A stretch of 64,000 nucleotides of DNA from Micractinium sp. NFX-FRZ (Eukaryota; Chlorophyta; Trebouxiophyceae; Chlorellales; Chlorellaceae): contig JAPTJF010000019.1 of assembly GCA_029339195.1 (NCBI GenBank), forward strand, positions 186,001 to 250,000. The letters are read 5' to 3'. Below, piece after piece: positions 11,701-21,311 of the stretch. How positions within the stretch are numbered: the stretch's first letter is position 1; each line of letters begins with the position of its first letter. A program made the position numbers and the translations under genes. The notes below the pieces were generated by a model, which had not been told where the DNA came from, searched no databases, and worked only from the letters and a program-made list of their open reading frames with translations.

Positions 11701-12218
11701 CGGGCTGTGCAGCAAGCAGCGCATGGCCGGGGTGGGCCAGCCGGAGTCTGATCGGTGCGGCGACGGGTGGAAGACGGGCAGAGAAGAGGGCACAACAACT
11801 GCGCTGGCAGCTGAACAGTGGAGTTGCCCCTCCTGACGCTAAAATAACATTGCGGGCAGGGCATGATGCCACGGGAAAGACCGATACTCTCCCAGGTCTG
11901 CCTGTCAAATTCTTGGCAGGCTGCAAAGCACACTGCCTGCCAGTGCTGCCCCACCCATTCAGGAGCAGCTGGGGCACCAGAGGCGGCGCATGTTACACTG
12001 AGCACGAGGCAAGGAGAGTGGCGGGAGGAGAGCTGGGCGCCGCATGTGTTCAAAAAGGCGCCAGCCAGCGCAGAGGGCCGTCAAAAATCCCGCGTCCCCC
12101 GCGGCCCGTGCCGTCAAAAGCGGGCCGCCCCGCCGGCTGGTGCAGGCAGCGCACACAGCGTGAAGGCCGCGAGATGCGCTCCCCACTGTGGGCGCGCCAC
12201 GGATGCATTGCTGCCCAC
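11701..12218. other. Convergent 3' region
   Basis: Between the stops of the DUF1348 gene and the four-helix membrane protein. A minus-strand TGTAA (ttaca at 11993-11997) could end the membrane-protein transcript. Nothing else is supported. Confidence 0.4.
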
Positions 12219-14399
12219 TCAGTCGCGCTTGGCGGCCCCCTCCCTCTTCTGCTCCTTCTTCTCCAGCACATACTCCTGACAAAGGGGCGGGGCATGGGGC
12301 AGTGGGTGGGTGAGCTGGGAGGAGCTGAACACGGGGGTGCAGCGGTGCCGCAGTTCCGGGTGGGGCGGGGCGGTCAAACAGTGCGCAGGGCGATACGCGC
12401 AGGCTCCCAAAGGCGTGCCCCCAGTGTGCCCTGCCGTGACCTGCCCCACCACATGCTGGGCTCACCTTGGTGACGTACACGTTGACGCCGCCCGCCACGA
12501 TGCCCACCAGATCCAGCGCACGCTCAAACCACTGCAGGGGGAGCGTTGCATTGCATTGCATTGATGCATTGTTAGTGAGCATTCAGCTCAGCTGCTCAGG
12601 ACAGTTGGTTAGGGAAGCCCAGTCTGCAGCACGGCAGAGGCAGGCAGCAAGCAGCCACACCATGCCCGCCAGTCGGAGGGGCGCGGCAGGCGGTAGCGGC
12701 GGCGCTGGGACGGCTGGCGAGGAGGAGATGCGGCAGGCGGCAAAGCAATTGGCAGAGGCACCAGCCACCAACCAATATCAAGAGAGGAAGTGTTCCCCAG
12801 GGCTCTACACAACCCCCTGCCAGCAATTGCGCGGCGGTGCTAGCACCCAGGCGGCCTGGCAGCGCACTACAGTCGTGCACCGCCCCGCCCCCCCCCTGAC
12901 CCCCTGCCTGCGCACCTGCCCCACCAACACAATGGTGGCAGCGCTCATGCCAAAGCTGCCCGCGTAGTGCTTGGCCAGCATCTGGGGGTACTGCCACCCC
13001 GCCTTGCGCCCCATCATCTTTGGGTCGACGTGGTACATGTAGAAGATGAGGATGGTCTGCACACAGGCAGGGGGGGCACACCTTGTGTTGATGCGTCGGG
13101 GAGTGTTGCTAGAAGGGCGAAAGTTTGTTGGTCCCTGGCAGAGCTCGCCAGCAGTGGACAACCAGTGGCCACCTGTAATTAAATTCTGCAATCAAATAAG
13201 GAGTGATTCCATTTTTTTTAATCTAAAATTTACAGATTCTATTCTAAAGATTAAAAGTAAGAAAATTTGTTTTCTTTTAATTCATTATTTTATTGATAAA
13301 AAAAATCGCTCTTGCCAAAAAAAGAAGAATCAAGATTTTTCTTTTTTTGACACCAACCCACCCACCCACCCACCTACCTCAGCAGTGGGCAGCACGAAGC
13401 GCATTCAGCAGGCCTGGGGAGGCCCACCATAACAGGCACACAGAAGCAGCCAGGCCGCCATGTTAAGCCAGCTGCCAGCCACAACTGATTGGCATCGTAA
13501 GCCACTTCCTTTTTTTGTAATTCCTTTTTGTTTGTAAACCAAGGAGCAGCACCCACCTCGGCGGTGAGCAGCATGGAGCACATGGAGTAGGTCATGATGA
13601 GGCCCAGCTTCTCGCGCTGCGCCTTGCCAAAGCCAAAGGCGTAAGCGCGCAGCAGGAAGAGGAGCACGCCGGCGTAGAAGATGTACTCGGTGGACTGGGT
13701 GAGGGGCGGCTCTGCAGGGGGAACAAGGGAGGGGAGCAGGCTGCTGCTCGTATCCCTCATCCATTGTAAGGTCTGGTTGGCTCAGGCACACACGGTGCTA
13801 CGGAGATGATACTGCTGGTTCAATGTAAGAGGCATGCAGGCAGACAAGCACGGCTGTTCAGAGGGTCGCTGCAGAGAACCAGGCAGGGGCTTGCATCAGC
13901 AGCAAGGAGAACCGTCGCGGCAGGCAGCGGCAGCGGCGGCACCAGCAGCACCCGGGTGCAGGCAGGCAGGCAGGCAGGTGGGCTGGGCGAGCAGGCGAGG
14001 CTGCAGCCCCCAGGGGCGGCCCACGCACCGCCGGTGAGGAAGGGGACCGAGTGCCAGAGCGTGCGCACGCACACGTGTGCAAGCTGCACAATGGCTGAGA
14101 TGCGGATGGTGCGACGCATCACCACCATGCGCTTGTAGCCTGCCAGGGGGTAGGAGGTGGTTTGGGGAGTAGGATAAGGGACGGAGACGGATTGCTGCAC
14201 ATTGGGGTTGTGAAATGCGCACACTCCAGCACATCTGTGCGGGAGCGCATGCTGCAGGTGCCTGCTGGCACACGCATGCGGCCCCCGCTGCTGCCCTGCT
14301 GCGCCGATGAAGCCTGCTTTTCCCCGAGCCCCTGCTGCACTCACGGTCTTCAATGACCATGCGGTAGGACCAGTCGGAGCCATCGTGGGTGGACGCCAT
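12219..14399 (-). CDS. Four-helix integral membrane protein, unknown family
   Basis: Exons (minus) 14345-14399, 14029-14139, 13557-13711, 12916-13056, 12466-12531, 12219-12275; 194 residues, all phases consistent. A short polar N-terminus (MASTHDGSDWSYRMVIEDRY) precedes a basic stretch KRMVVMRRTIR and four hydrophobic segments: ISAIVQLAHVCVRTLW; STEYIFYAGVLLFLLRAYAF; LGLIMTYSMCSMLLT running on into ILIFYMYHV; and FGMSAATIVLVGQ then LDLVGIVAGGVNVYV. The C-terminus is highly charged (EYVLEKKEQKREGAAKRD), probably cytosolic or stromal. There is no recognisable transporter or enzyme motif, and I do not recognise the family. The intron 13057-13556 contains a strikingly AT-rich insert. It shares a divergent promoter region with the chloroplast trigger factor gene, which may mean co-expression but proves nothing. 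Confidence 0.72.
13177..13352. repeat. AT-rich island inside an intron (possible organellar DNA insert)
   Basis: About 175 bases made almost wholly of A and T runs (aaaatttgttttcttttaat and similar), with sharp edges against very GC-rich flanks, inside the intron 13057-13556 of the membrane-protein gene. It is followed by an (ACCC)n microsatellite at about 13353-13375. The composition is like a plastid or mitochondrial spacer rather than the local nuclear DNA. No open gene or repeat terminus was recognised. Confidence 0.7.
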
Positions 14400-15003
14400 C
14401 ACGGCAGTAGTAGGCGGCTGCAGGCAGCGGGCAGCGGGCGGCAACAGGCAGCGGCGGCGAGGCGGTGACCACGCGGTCAGAGCAGCAGCGAGCCGCCTTG
14501 GAAGAGGCACTGCGCCGCTCGAAATTGCTACAAGTCAGCTCGGCGAGCCTGCAGCCGGCTGCAGCCGCCACAGGGCCTGCACGCACGAGGCGTGTGTTTT
14601 GGGGGCCTCTCCCACCATTCTTTGCTTATGCAGTGCAGCAGGCGTGCGCAAATATATACCACGCCTCCCAGCAGCAGGCGCCTGCTGCTCACCAAGGTGA
14701 GATGGGCACACAGGCAGCAGAGTTTGATAAGCTGCCCACTTCTACGTCCAACGGCGTGACTGAATGCACGACAATCGGCAGAAAGAAGGCTGCGTCTCGC
14801 TTCGAGCAAGAATCCAGCTGGGCAGCATCCAGCCAGGCAGGCGGGCGTCGGCACGCCCTTTTGCTGCTGCTCGTCAATTCTGAGCGGCCAACTCTTGTGA
14901 GCAGCAGGACGGCAGTGCAGCAAGACAGACAGTGTGGCTCCCTTTCAGCGGCCTTTACACATTTGCTCCCCCGCTTATATAAAACAGCACCGACACACTA
15001 AAC
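14400..15003. promoter_or_regulatory. Divergent promoter region, membrane protein / trigger factor
   Basis: About 600 bases between diverging start codons. A TATA-like ttatataaaa lies at 14975-14984 on the plus strand, only 20 bases before the trigger factor ATG, and a minus-strand tatata at about 14653-14658. If the plus-strand TATA is used at normal spacing, transcription would start at or just after the assigned ATG, so either the box is not used or the leader is extremely short. Confidence 0.4.
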
Positions 15004-18000
15004 ATGCAAGCTCAGCAAGCCACACGCGCTGCCGTGGCGGTCCCCGCCCGGCACGTTGCGAGGGCACCGGCACAGGCCCTGCAGGCGAGCGGGAGGCCCT
15101 AGGATGCCTGCAGCAGCGGCGTTGTGTGTCGTTGGTGCTGTCGGATGACCGCATGCACCTGCCATGAGAGCGCACTGGGGTGGGCTTATCCCTTGGACTG
15201 GCGGCGGCAGCGGCGGGACCCCAAGCAAGGAGGACCTGTGCACTGCCTCATTGCCCCGCCGCCCTGGTCCACCCCCGCGTGCAGGCCAGCGGCAGCGTTG
15301 CGCCCCGCGCCCAGAGCGCCCCACCGCCGCGCCGCGCCGTGGCGCAGCCCCGCGGCCGCTCACTCGTGGTGCGCGCCGCCGCCGCGGCCGCCGAGGCGCC
15401 CGCTCCCAGCGGCGGCGTGGCTGTGCGTGAAGAGTCCCTGGCTGGGTGCGCCACCCGCCTGCACATCACCGTGCCTGCTGACCAGTGCCGCGCCGCCTAC
15501 AAGGAGCTGCTGGAGGCCCTCCGGAAGAGTGCCGCTATCGACGGCTACCGCAAGGGCAAGGCGCCCGATGCAGCCATAATCTCTCACGTGGGCGGACTGG
15601 AGCGCGTTATCAATGATGTGCTTGCCAACATGCTGGAGCCGGTGGTGGGACAGGTAAGGTTGAAGGAAATTGTGGGAGTGTTGGTGGGGTTGGGTGCGGC
15701 GCCATGCGGATGCCCGGGATACGTGCCCGCCTGGCATCTGCCGCCTCTCTGTTGGGGGGAAAGAGCCCTTGCCTGTGGCAACCTGCTGGGGCTGCTTGTG
15801 GGATGCTGCTGTATGTCCCCCGCCTGCCTGCCCGCCTGCCTGCCCGCCTGCCTGCCGGCCCGCCTGCCCTCACCCTCTCCCCCATCTCCCCCTGCCTGTG
15901 GCCTGCCCGCCTGCCTTCCAGGCCATGAAGCCTTATGAGGGTGTGGCGGTGCCCGAGTCGGAGCACATTGAGCAGAATGCTGACCAGCTGACAGCTGCCT
16001 TCAGGTGCGTCGGCACGGTGTGGTCCAGCGGGGACTGGGGGTGTGCAGTAAAGCATTGTGCGTGTGCACATCGAGCAGGGCAGCTGCGGCATGCAGGTGT
16101 GGGTGTGGGTGGGTACGGTTGGTGGGAGAGGGTTGGCAAGCATTGAGAGGAGCACGGGGGTCCCCCTGTCGTGTGCACGCGCATGCACGCGACAGCCCGC
16201 CCCTGCCTCACACCCTTTCCCTGCCCCTGCCTCACTCACCACCTCGCCCTGCAGCCTGGACAGCGGCCTCACATTCTCGGTGCGCTTTGACGCGGTGCCG
16301 GCGCTCAAGTGGAAGACGCCGTACCGCGACCTGCAGGTGGGGCAGGCAAAATGTGCGTGTGCGTGTGCAGACAGAGAGAGAGCGGCAGGGAGGGGCGAGG
16401 ACAGAGGGCCGGCTGTCGCCAAGAAGCGCTGCCGCTGGTTGGTGGTGGCTGTGCAGGCTCCACGCATTGCCTTGTCCCCACCTTGGTCCCTGTCCCTGCC
16501 TTCCTTCCCGCCCTCGCTTGTATCCCGCCAGGTGGCAGCCAAGTCTGCATGCAGCGGCGACCAGCAACTGCCCAGGCTGTTGAGGCGCCTCTATGGTCCC
16601 ACTGCCCGCTCCCCTCCCCCACTGCCAGGTGGCTGTGGAGTCTGCGGGCGACGAGGCCAGCGACGCGCAGGCTGTGGAGCACAAGGTTCTGTCGCTGCGC
16701 AAGGGGCAGGCCAAGCTTCAGGTGGTGGCAGACCGTGGCCTGCAGGTGCGTGGGTGGGGGTGCTGCTTGTGTGGGTGGGACTGGGAGTGGGTGGGATAAG
16801 CAGGTTTAAGGGGCACGCCAAGCTCTAAGTGGTGAGCGGGTTGCAGCCTGCAGGTGCGTGGATGTTGCAAGGGATGTAGAAGGATGGGCAGCAGGTCAGG
16901 TGCATGTGTGGGCACGCGTGCCAGAAAGGCGTGTGTGTGGACGAGTGCCAGAAAGGTGCATGTGTGGACGAGTGCAGGTGCGTGTGCATGTGCGGGGTGG
17001 TGGCTGCCAGCGTGCGGTTTGGGCCAGGTGGGTGTCTGTGGGGCATCTCCCTGCGCTGGCACACCGCTCACCCACCTGGCCCAGTGCATACCTCCTCTCT
17101 TGCCTCCCCGCAGCGCGGTGACCTCGCGATTGTTGATTTCAGCGCGGCACGCGCTGACACCGGCGAGGACCTGCTGGGTGCTGAGCGCAAGTCGATGCGC
17201 CTGGATACAGACGACGCAGACGTCACCTTCCTCCCCGGAATCGTGGCGGTGATGGCGGGCATGAAGGCCGGGGAGGAGCGCGTGGCGCCCCTCACCTTCC
17301 CCACCGACGGTGAGGTGGCGGTGGTTCTGAAGCGAGCATGGTGGCGTGGCATGGGGGTGGCAGGGGGCAGCGGCAGAGGGTGTTGTGACCGCATCCGGCG
17401 GCGGCGGGTGTGCTGCTCGGTTGCGTGTGTGCATGCAGGCGCGGTACCTCCCCCGTCCCGTGCGTCTCTCATACCTGCCTCTGCCTGACTGCCCGCCGCC
17501 CGCCTGCAGAGTCGTTCCAGCCGGCCATGCTGCGCGGCGTGGAGGCGCGGGTGACGCTGAAGATGACGGAGCTCTTCTCATACGACCTGCCAGAGGTGTG
17601 GAACTGTGTGGAAAACAAACCAGCAGGGCGCTCAAAGCGAGCACGAGTGTCAGGAGCGCCCGACCTCACCCCCCCCGCCTCTGCCAATTCAGCACAGCAC
17701 AGCCCCGCCTCGCCCTGCCTCCATATCCCCTGGGCAAACAGCCTGGTGCTGATCTTGGCCCTGGTGTTTTCTCCCGCTCTTCCTTGCCTTCCCCCGCTCC
17801 CTCTGCAGCTGACCGACGAGTGGGCCAACAACCTGCTGCCGGGCGGCGGCTTGGAGGGGCTGCGGCAGCGTCTGCTGGAGAATGCGGCGGCGGAGCGGGA
17901 GAGCATGATGCGGGAGCGCATGGCGGATGCATTCAACGTGGCAGGTGCGCTTTATTCTCTCGCTTCGGCTTGTGCTGCCTTCAAACTGTGTGGGTTTGGG

Positions 18001-19812
18001 GAGCAGGGAGCGGGAGAGTATGATGCGAGATGCGCATGGCGGACGCATCCAAAGTGGCAGGTGTGTTTACTCGCTCACTGGCCTGCTTGTTTGGTGTGTG
18101 CGGAAGCGCATGGCGGCCGCGCCCCAGGTGGTAGGTGGCCTGCCTCGTGACCTGCTGCCCGCTCCCGCCCCTTCGACCCCTGCCTGCCTGCCTGCCTTTT
18201 TGCAGTGGGGCGTGCGGTTGATGTGGAGATCCCCCAGTCGCTGCTCAACGAGCTGGGCAGCCAGCAGTACAGGTGAGCGGTACCAGTCAGTACCATCGCA
18301 TGCAGTTATGGGCAGCCAGCAGGGCAGGTGGCCGGGCGGGTGGCGGACGAGTGGTCAGCTGCCGCGCAGGCTGGCACAACGATCCTGCGCCGCCGCCCTG
18401 CCCTGTCAGCCCCGCCCGCTCAAACCTGCAGCTGCACCCTCCACTGTTGTCCCTTCCTTCCCCACGGCTCATTGAGGCTGCTGCGTGGAGCTGAACTGCC
18501 AGCAGAGCGGTGTGTGTTGGTTGGACTTCGATGTCGTTTCTTCTCGCTCGACCAATGAGGGCGCCTCTCACACGTGCTAACATGACGTGATGCTTTCACT
18601 GTGCTGCAGCGTGGAGCTCAACCGCCAGCTGAGCCGCGGCATGATGGACTTCCAGATGGTGCAGCAGCTGGCCACGCCCGAGCTGGTGAGTTGGCAATGA
18701 GGGGCGGGGCGGAATGGGCGGGACGGTTGGCACTGCTGCAGTGCTGCTGAGGTGGGCCAAGGCGTTACAACCCAAGGCGGCAGCACTCACTGTACCCACA
18801 CACCTGCCTGCCTGTCCTGGCCCGCTGCTTCCTTCCCTGGCAGGCCGCCAAGTTCATTGAGAGCCGGCGTGACGAGCTGCTGGAGCTGCAGCGCGCGCTG
18901 CTGGGCTTTGAGGCCATTGCGGCGGCAGAGGGGCTGCGCCCCAGCGAGACCGAAATCGAGGTGAGGGGTTGGATGGGTGGGCAGGTGGGTGCGTGAGTGG
19001 GTGGGTGCAATTGGGGGACCCTTTAACGAGGAGGGCCAGGGCCAGGGCTGTGGCTGGGTGGTGGCTGCGCAAGGCGGGGATGGAGTGGACAGGGAGGGCG
19101 GTGTGGGGCTGAGCCATTTGGCGTGGCTGATGGCGTGGGGGGAGCGGTTGCTGGGGTGGAGGAGACCTTTTGGCCAGCAGCTTCCCTGCCGCCTGACCCT
19201 TCACACCTCACCCTCCTGTCCCATTCCACCCTCCTGCCGCCCTCGCCCACCAGGCCGAGATGAAAGACGCCTCGCTCTGCAGCATCCTCTTCCTTTTCAA
19301 CCTGCTCCCCTCCCTTTGCTGCTTCTTGCCCTGCTGCTCCCACCCACCCTGCTGCCCTTCCTCTTGCTGCTGCCGTGCCGTACCCTCACCCACCCACCCG
19401 CACCCGCCTGCAGGCTGAGTTCAAGGACGCCACCCGCCAGTTTGTGGAGCAGCGGCAGCAGTTTGACGCGGAGAAGCTGCGGGAGCAGGTGTACGAGACG
19501 CTGCAGGTGCGTGCGGCGGCTATGCATAAATGGAAGAATGTGTGCAAGGGTGGGGCTCCGGGATTTTGGGGGGAAGCTGCGCACCGTGCCTCTGCGGGCA
19601 AACAAGGTGATGGACCGTGTCTCAACCTCTGTGATATGATCTGTGCTGCGCTGTGCGATTCAACAAGATTTGTTTTTAATGCAAAGGACGCAATGGTAAT
19701 GCTGGCTCATTATCGTGATTGATACCTTCTTCCAAACCTGCAGGCCAACAAGGTGATGGACTGGCTCATCTCCAACTGCAAGGTCAAGGTCCTCCCCGCC
19801 ACGCAGCCCTGA
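15004..19812 (+). CDS. tig: Chloroplast trigger factor (ribosome-associated chaperone, FKBP-type)
   Basis: Nuclear gene for a plastid trigger factor, which binds nascent chains at the 70S ribosome exit. Thirteen exons: 15004-15084, 15285-15653, 15922-16004, 16255-16336, 16629-16745, 17114-17309, 17510-17595, 17809-17944, 18206-18272, 18610-18685, 18844-18960, 19414-19506, 19744-19812; 523 residues. Residues 1-65 form an Ala/Arg-rich transit peptide (SLVVRAAAAAAEAPAP). The ribosome-binding domain carries the signature GYRKGKAP (family GFRKGxxP). A peptidyl-prolyl isomerase domain spans about 244-338 (AIVDFSAARADTGEDL, FLPGIVAVMAGMKAGEE, VTLKMTELFSYDLPE). The C-terminal chaperone arms follow, with VGRAVDVEIPQSLLNEL and ANKVMDWLISNCKVKVLP near the end. 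The first intron needs a GC donor (CAG|GCGAGC). Introns hold many copies of adjacent exon edges. Confidence 0.92.
15815..15872 (+). repeat. CTGCC/CCGCC pyrimidine-rich tandem repeat in intron
   Basis: Tandem cctgcctgcccgcctgcctg-type repeats upstream of the exon 3 acceptor of the trigger factor gene. Similar tracts precede many acceptors in this window and may double as polypyrimidine tracts. Confidence 0.7.
16809..16855 (+). repeat. Exon echo: copy of trigger factor exon 5 end plus donor
   Basis: Repeats, with changes, the last ~45 bases of exon 5 (to 16745) and its donor: both end in gcctgcaggtgcgtgg. It lies about 100 bases into the following intron, same orientation, with an in-frame stop. 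Confidence 0.75.
18007..18060 (+). repeat. Exon echo: copy of trigger factor exon 8 end plus donor
   Basis: Close copy of 17892-17944 (ggagcgggagag...gtggcag followed by gt). It carries one inserted base in the middle, so it could not be translated in frame. The intronic sequence after the donor is also similar in both copies. Confidence 0.85.
18099..18134 (+). repeat. Second, more decayed echo of trigger factor exon 8 end
   Basis: gcggaagcgcatggcggc and an ending gtag before gtgg resemble the same exon 8 edge again, giving three tandem versions within about 240 bases. Confidence 0.6.
18308..18326 (+). repeat. Exon echo: copy of trigger factor exon 9 end plus donor
   Basis: atgggcagccagcagggcag followed by gtgg repeats the exon 9 end (to 18272), ctgggcagccagcagtacag followed by gtga. 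Confidence 0.7.
18484..18513 (+). repeat. Exon echo: copy of trigger factor exon 10 start
   Basis: cgtggagctgaactgccagc here matches cgtggagctcaaccgccagc at the true exon 10 start (18610). The acceptor in front is destroyed (ggctg instead of gcag). Confidence 0.8.
19254..19282 (+). repeat. Exon echo: copy of trigger factor exon 12 start
   Basis: cag then GCCGAGATGAAAGACGCC parallels cag then GCTGAGTTCAAGGACGCC at 19414. Both retain an AG acceptor; the downstream copy keeps the family reading frame. Confidence 0.7.
19597..19630 (+). repeat. Exon echo: copy of trigger factor exon 13 start
   Basis: aacaaggtgatggac is shared with the true last exon at 19744. The copy lacks a usable AG directly in front and diverges after about 20 bases. 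Confidence 0.75.
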
Positions 19813-21311
19813 GTGCAGCGCTATGCGCCCCACGCTCCTCTGAGCACAGCGCCCCGCGCCGCACGCAGGCGTAAGGCACCTGAGCACAACCCCCTGTACC
19901 TCACACAGCTCAGGTTCATGAGCAGAGGCCGCACCCTAAACCTGCCGGCAGCTGCGTGCTGCCGGCAGCGCTGCGCTCCTGTGAAGCTTGGCACATATGC
20001 CTGCCTCTCTTTGGCTGCCGGCCGCCGCCTTCTTTCCTGCCTCCCCAACTCCCGCCTCCTTGCGGTGTCCCCTGCCCCTGCTGTCTCCCCTCTCCTTGCC
20101 TCAGCTCCCGTCCACTCTCTTGCCAGGCACACTTTGGCCTCTGCGCCAGCACTGCTGGCGTCTGCTCTACGTTGTATTCCTTTGCTATGCTGCTGACCAC
20201 ACCTGCCCTGCAACCCCCAGAACTGTAGTCAATTCCTTGCACCAAACAGGTTCCGGCTAGGTCAGTTCCTGGACCCTTTACCCTGCCAAGCCTGACCAGC
20301 TGTGCAAGTCGTTTCGGGAGACGTCTAGCCTGCTGGTTCCTTGTGGCAGCTTGCAGGGTGTTGGCCAATCGCTTAAGCAGCACTCCACACCGCCAACACA
20401 GCCACCTCGTGCCACACCATGAGCACCTGGTGAAATTATTTCAATTTGACGTCATTTGTTTGAATATCAACAAGCCACTGACAGACCGGCAGCAGGGCGC
20501 CCGTGCTGCCACGCGTGTGCGCTGCCACCGCCGCCGTGCCGCGCCGCCGCTGCCAGCGCTCCTGCTGCTGTCGCCGCTGCCGCCGCTACGCCTGATGCTG
20601 CTCCCTCATAAATTCCCTTTTGCAAATAGCGTTGCTCCCGGCGGCACTGGCGCTCTGAAAACCTATTTCACGCCGCTGCACCTGTGCTGTCGCTCGGCCC
20701 TCCTTGGAGGGTTGGCTAAGTTGACATTCACGCTGTTTCAGTGCCTGGTTGCAATTGCATTGGGAGGAGCAGCGCGGGCAAGACAGCAATCCTCCACATC
20801 AGCCAGCTCGGACGAGTTCTCGGATGCCCTGCTCACCTTGGGCGCCTGTCTTTCTCAATACAGCGCCCCTCAAGGACGGCCAAACGACGCAGACATTGCA
20901 GGGGGCGGCTTGCACACCAGGTGAGACACGGCCAAATCGCTGAAGGTGCTGCTGGGCGAGCCTTCCGCCCTGGGTGTGACGGGGAGAACCTGGGAGGGGC
21001 TGTGACAGGCCGGAGCGAGCGCCGCAGACGCCCAGTGCCCACGGCCGCGCCTGCCAAGGTTCCTTCAACCGGGCCCTATGGTGCAAGCCGAGGGGCCAGT
21101 GCCGTTTCAGCGGCGCAGAGCGTAGCCACGGCCAGCGCGGAGGCGACGCTTGCGGGCTGGCCGTCCAACCTGTTTGTGATGGGGCATGGCGGGGGCCGCC
21201 TCGCCGCTCCTCGGGATTCGCCGCCAGCCCCCAGGCCGCTTGGGACCCCCCCGCCAGAAACTCACACCTTGCATTCCACACTCTTGTATTTTCTTCACTC
21301 TGTAAACACAC
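19813..21311. other. Intergenic region / possible leader of AP2 gene
   Basis: About 1.5 kb between the trigger factor stop and the first usable ATG of the AP2 gene. A short plus-strand frame ending near 20924 contains an ordinary-looking stretch (SSDEFSDALLTLGACLSQYS) followed directly by GTGAGA, so an upstream exon of the AP2 gene or a small separate gene is possible. I could not build a phase-consistent model. The rest shows no coding signal I trust. Confidence 0.4.

Noticed and set aside
20343..20924. 193-residue plus-strand frame upstream of the AP2 gene
   Set aside because: Its second half looks partly natural, but no start or downstream splice gives a consistent model; kept as a possible leader exon in the intergenic entry, not as a gene.
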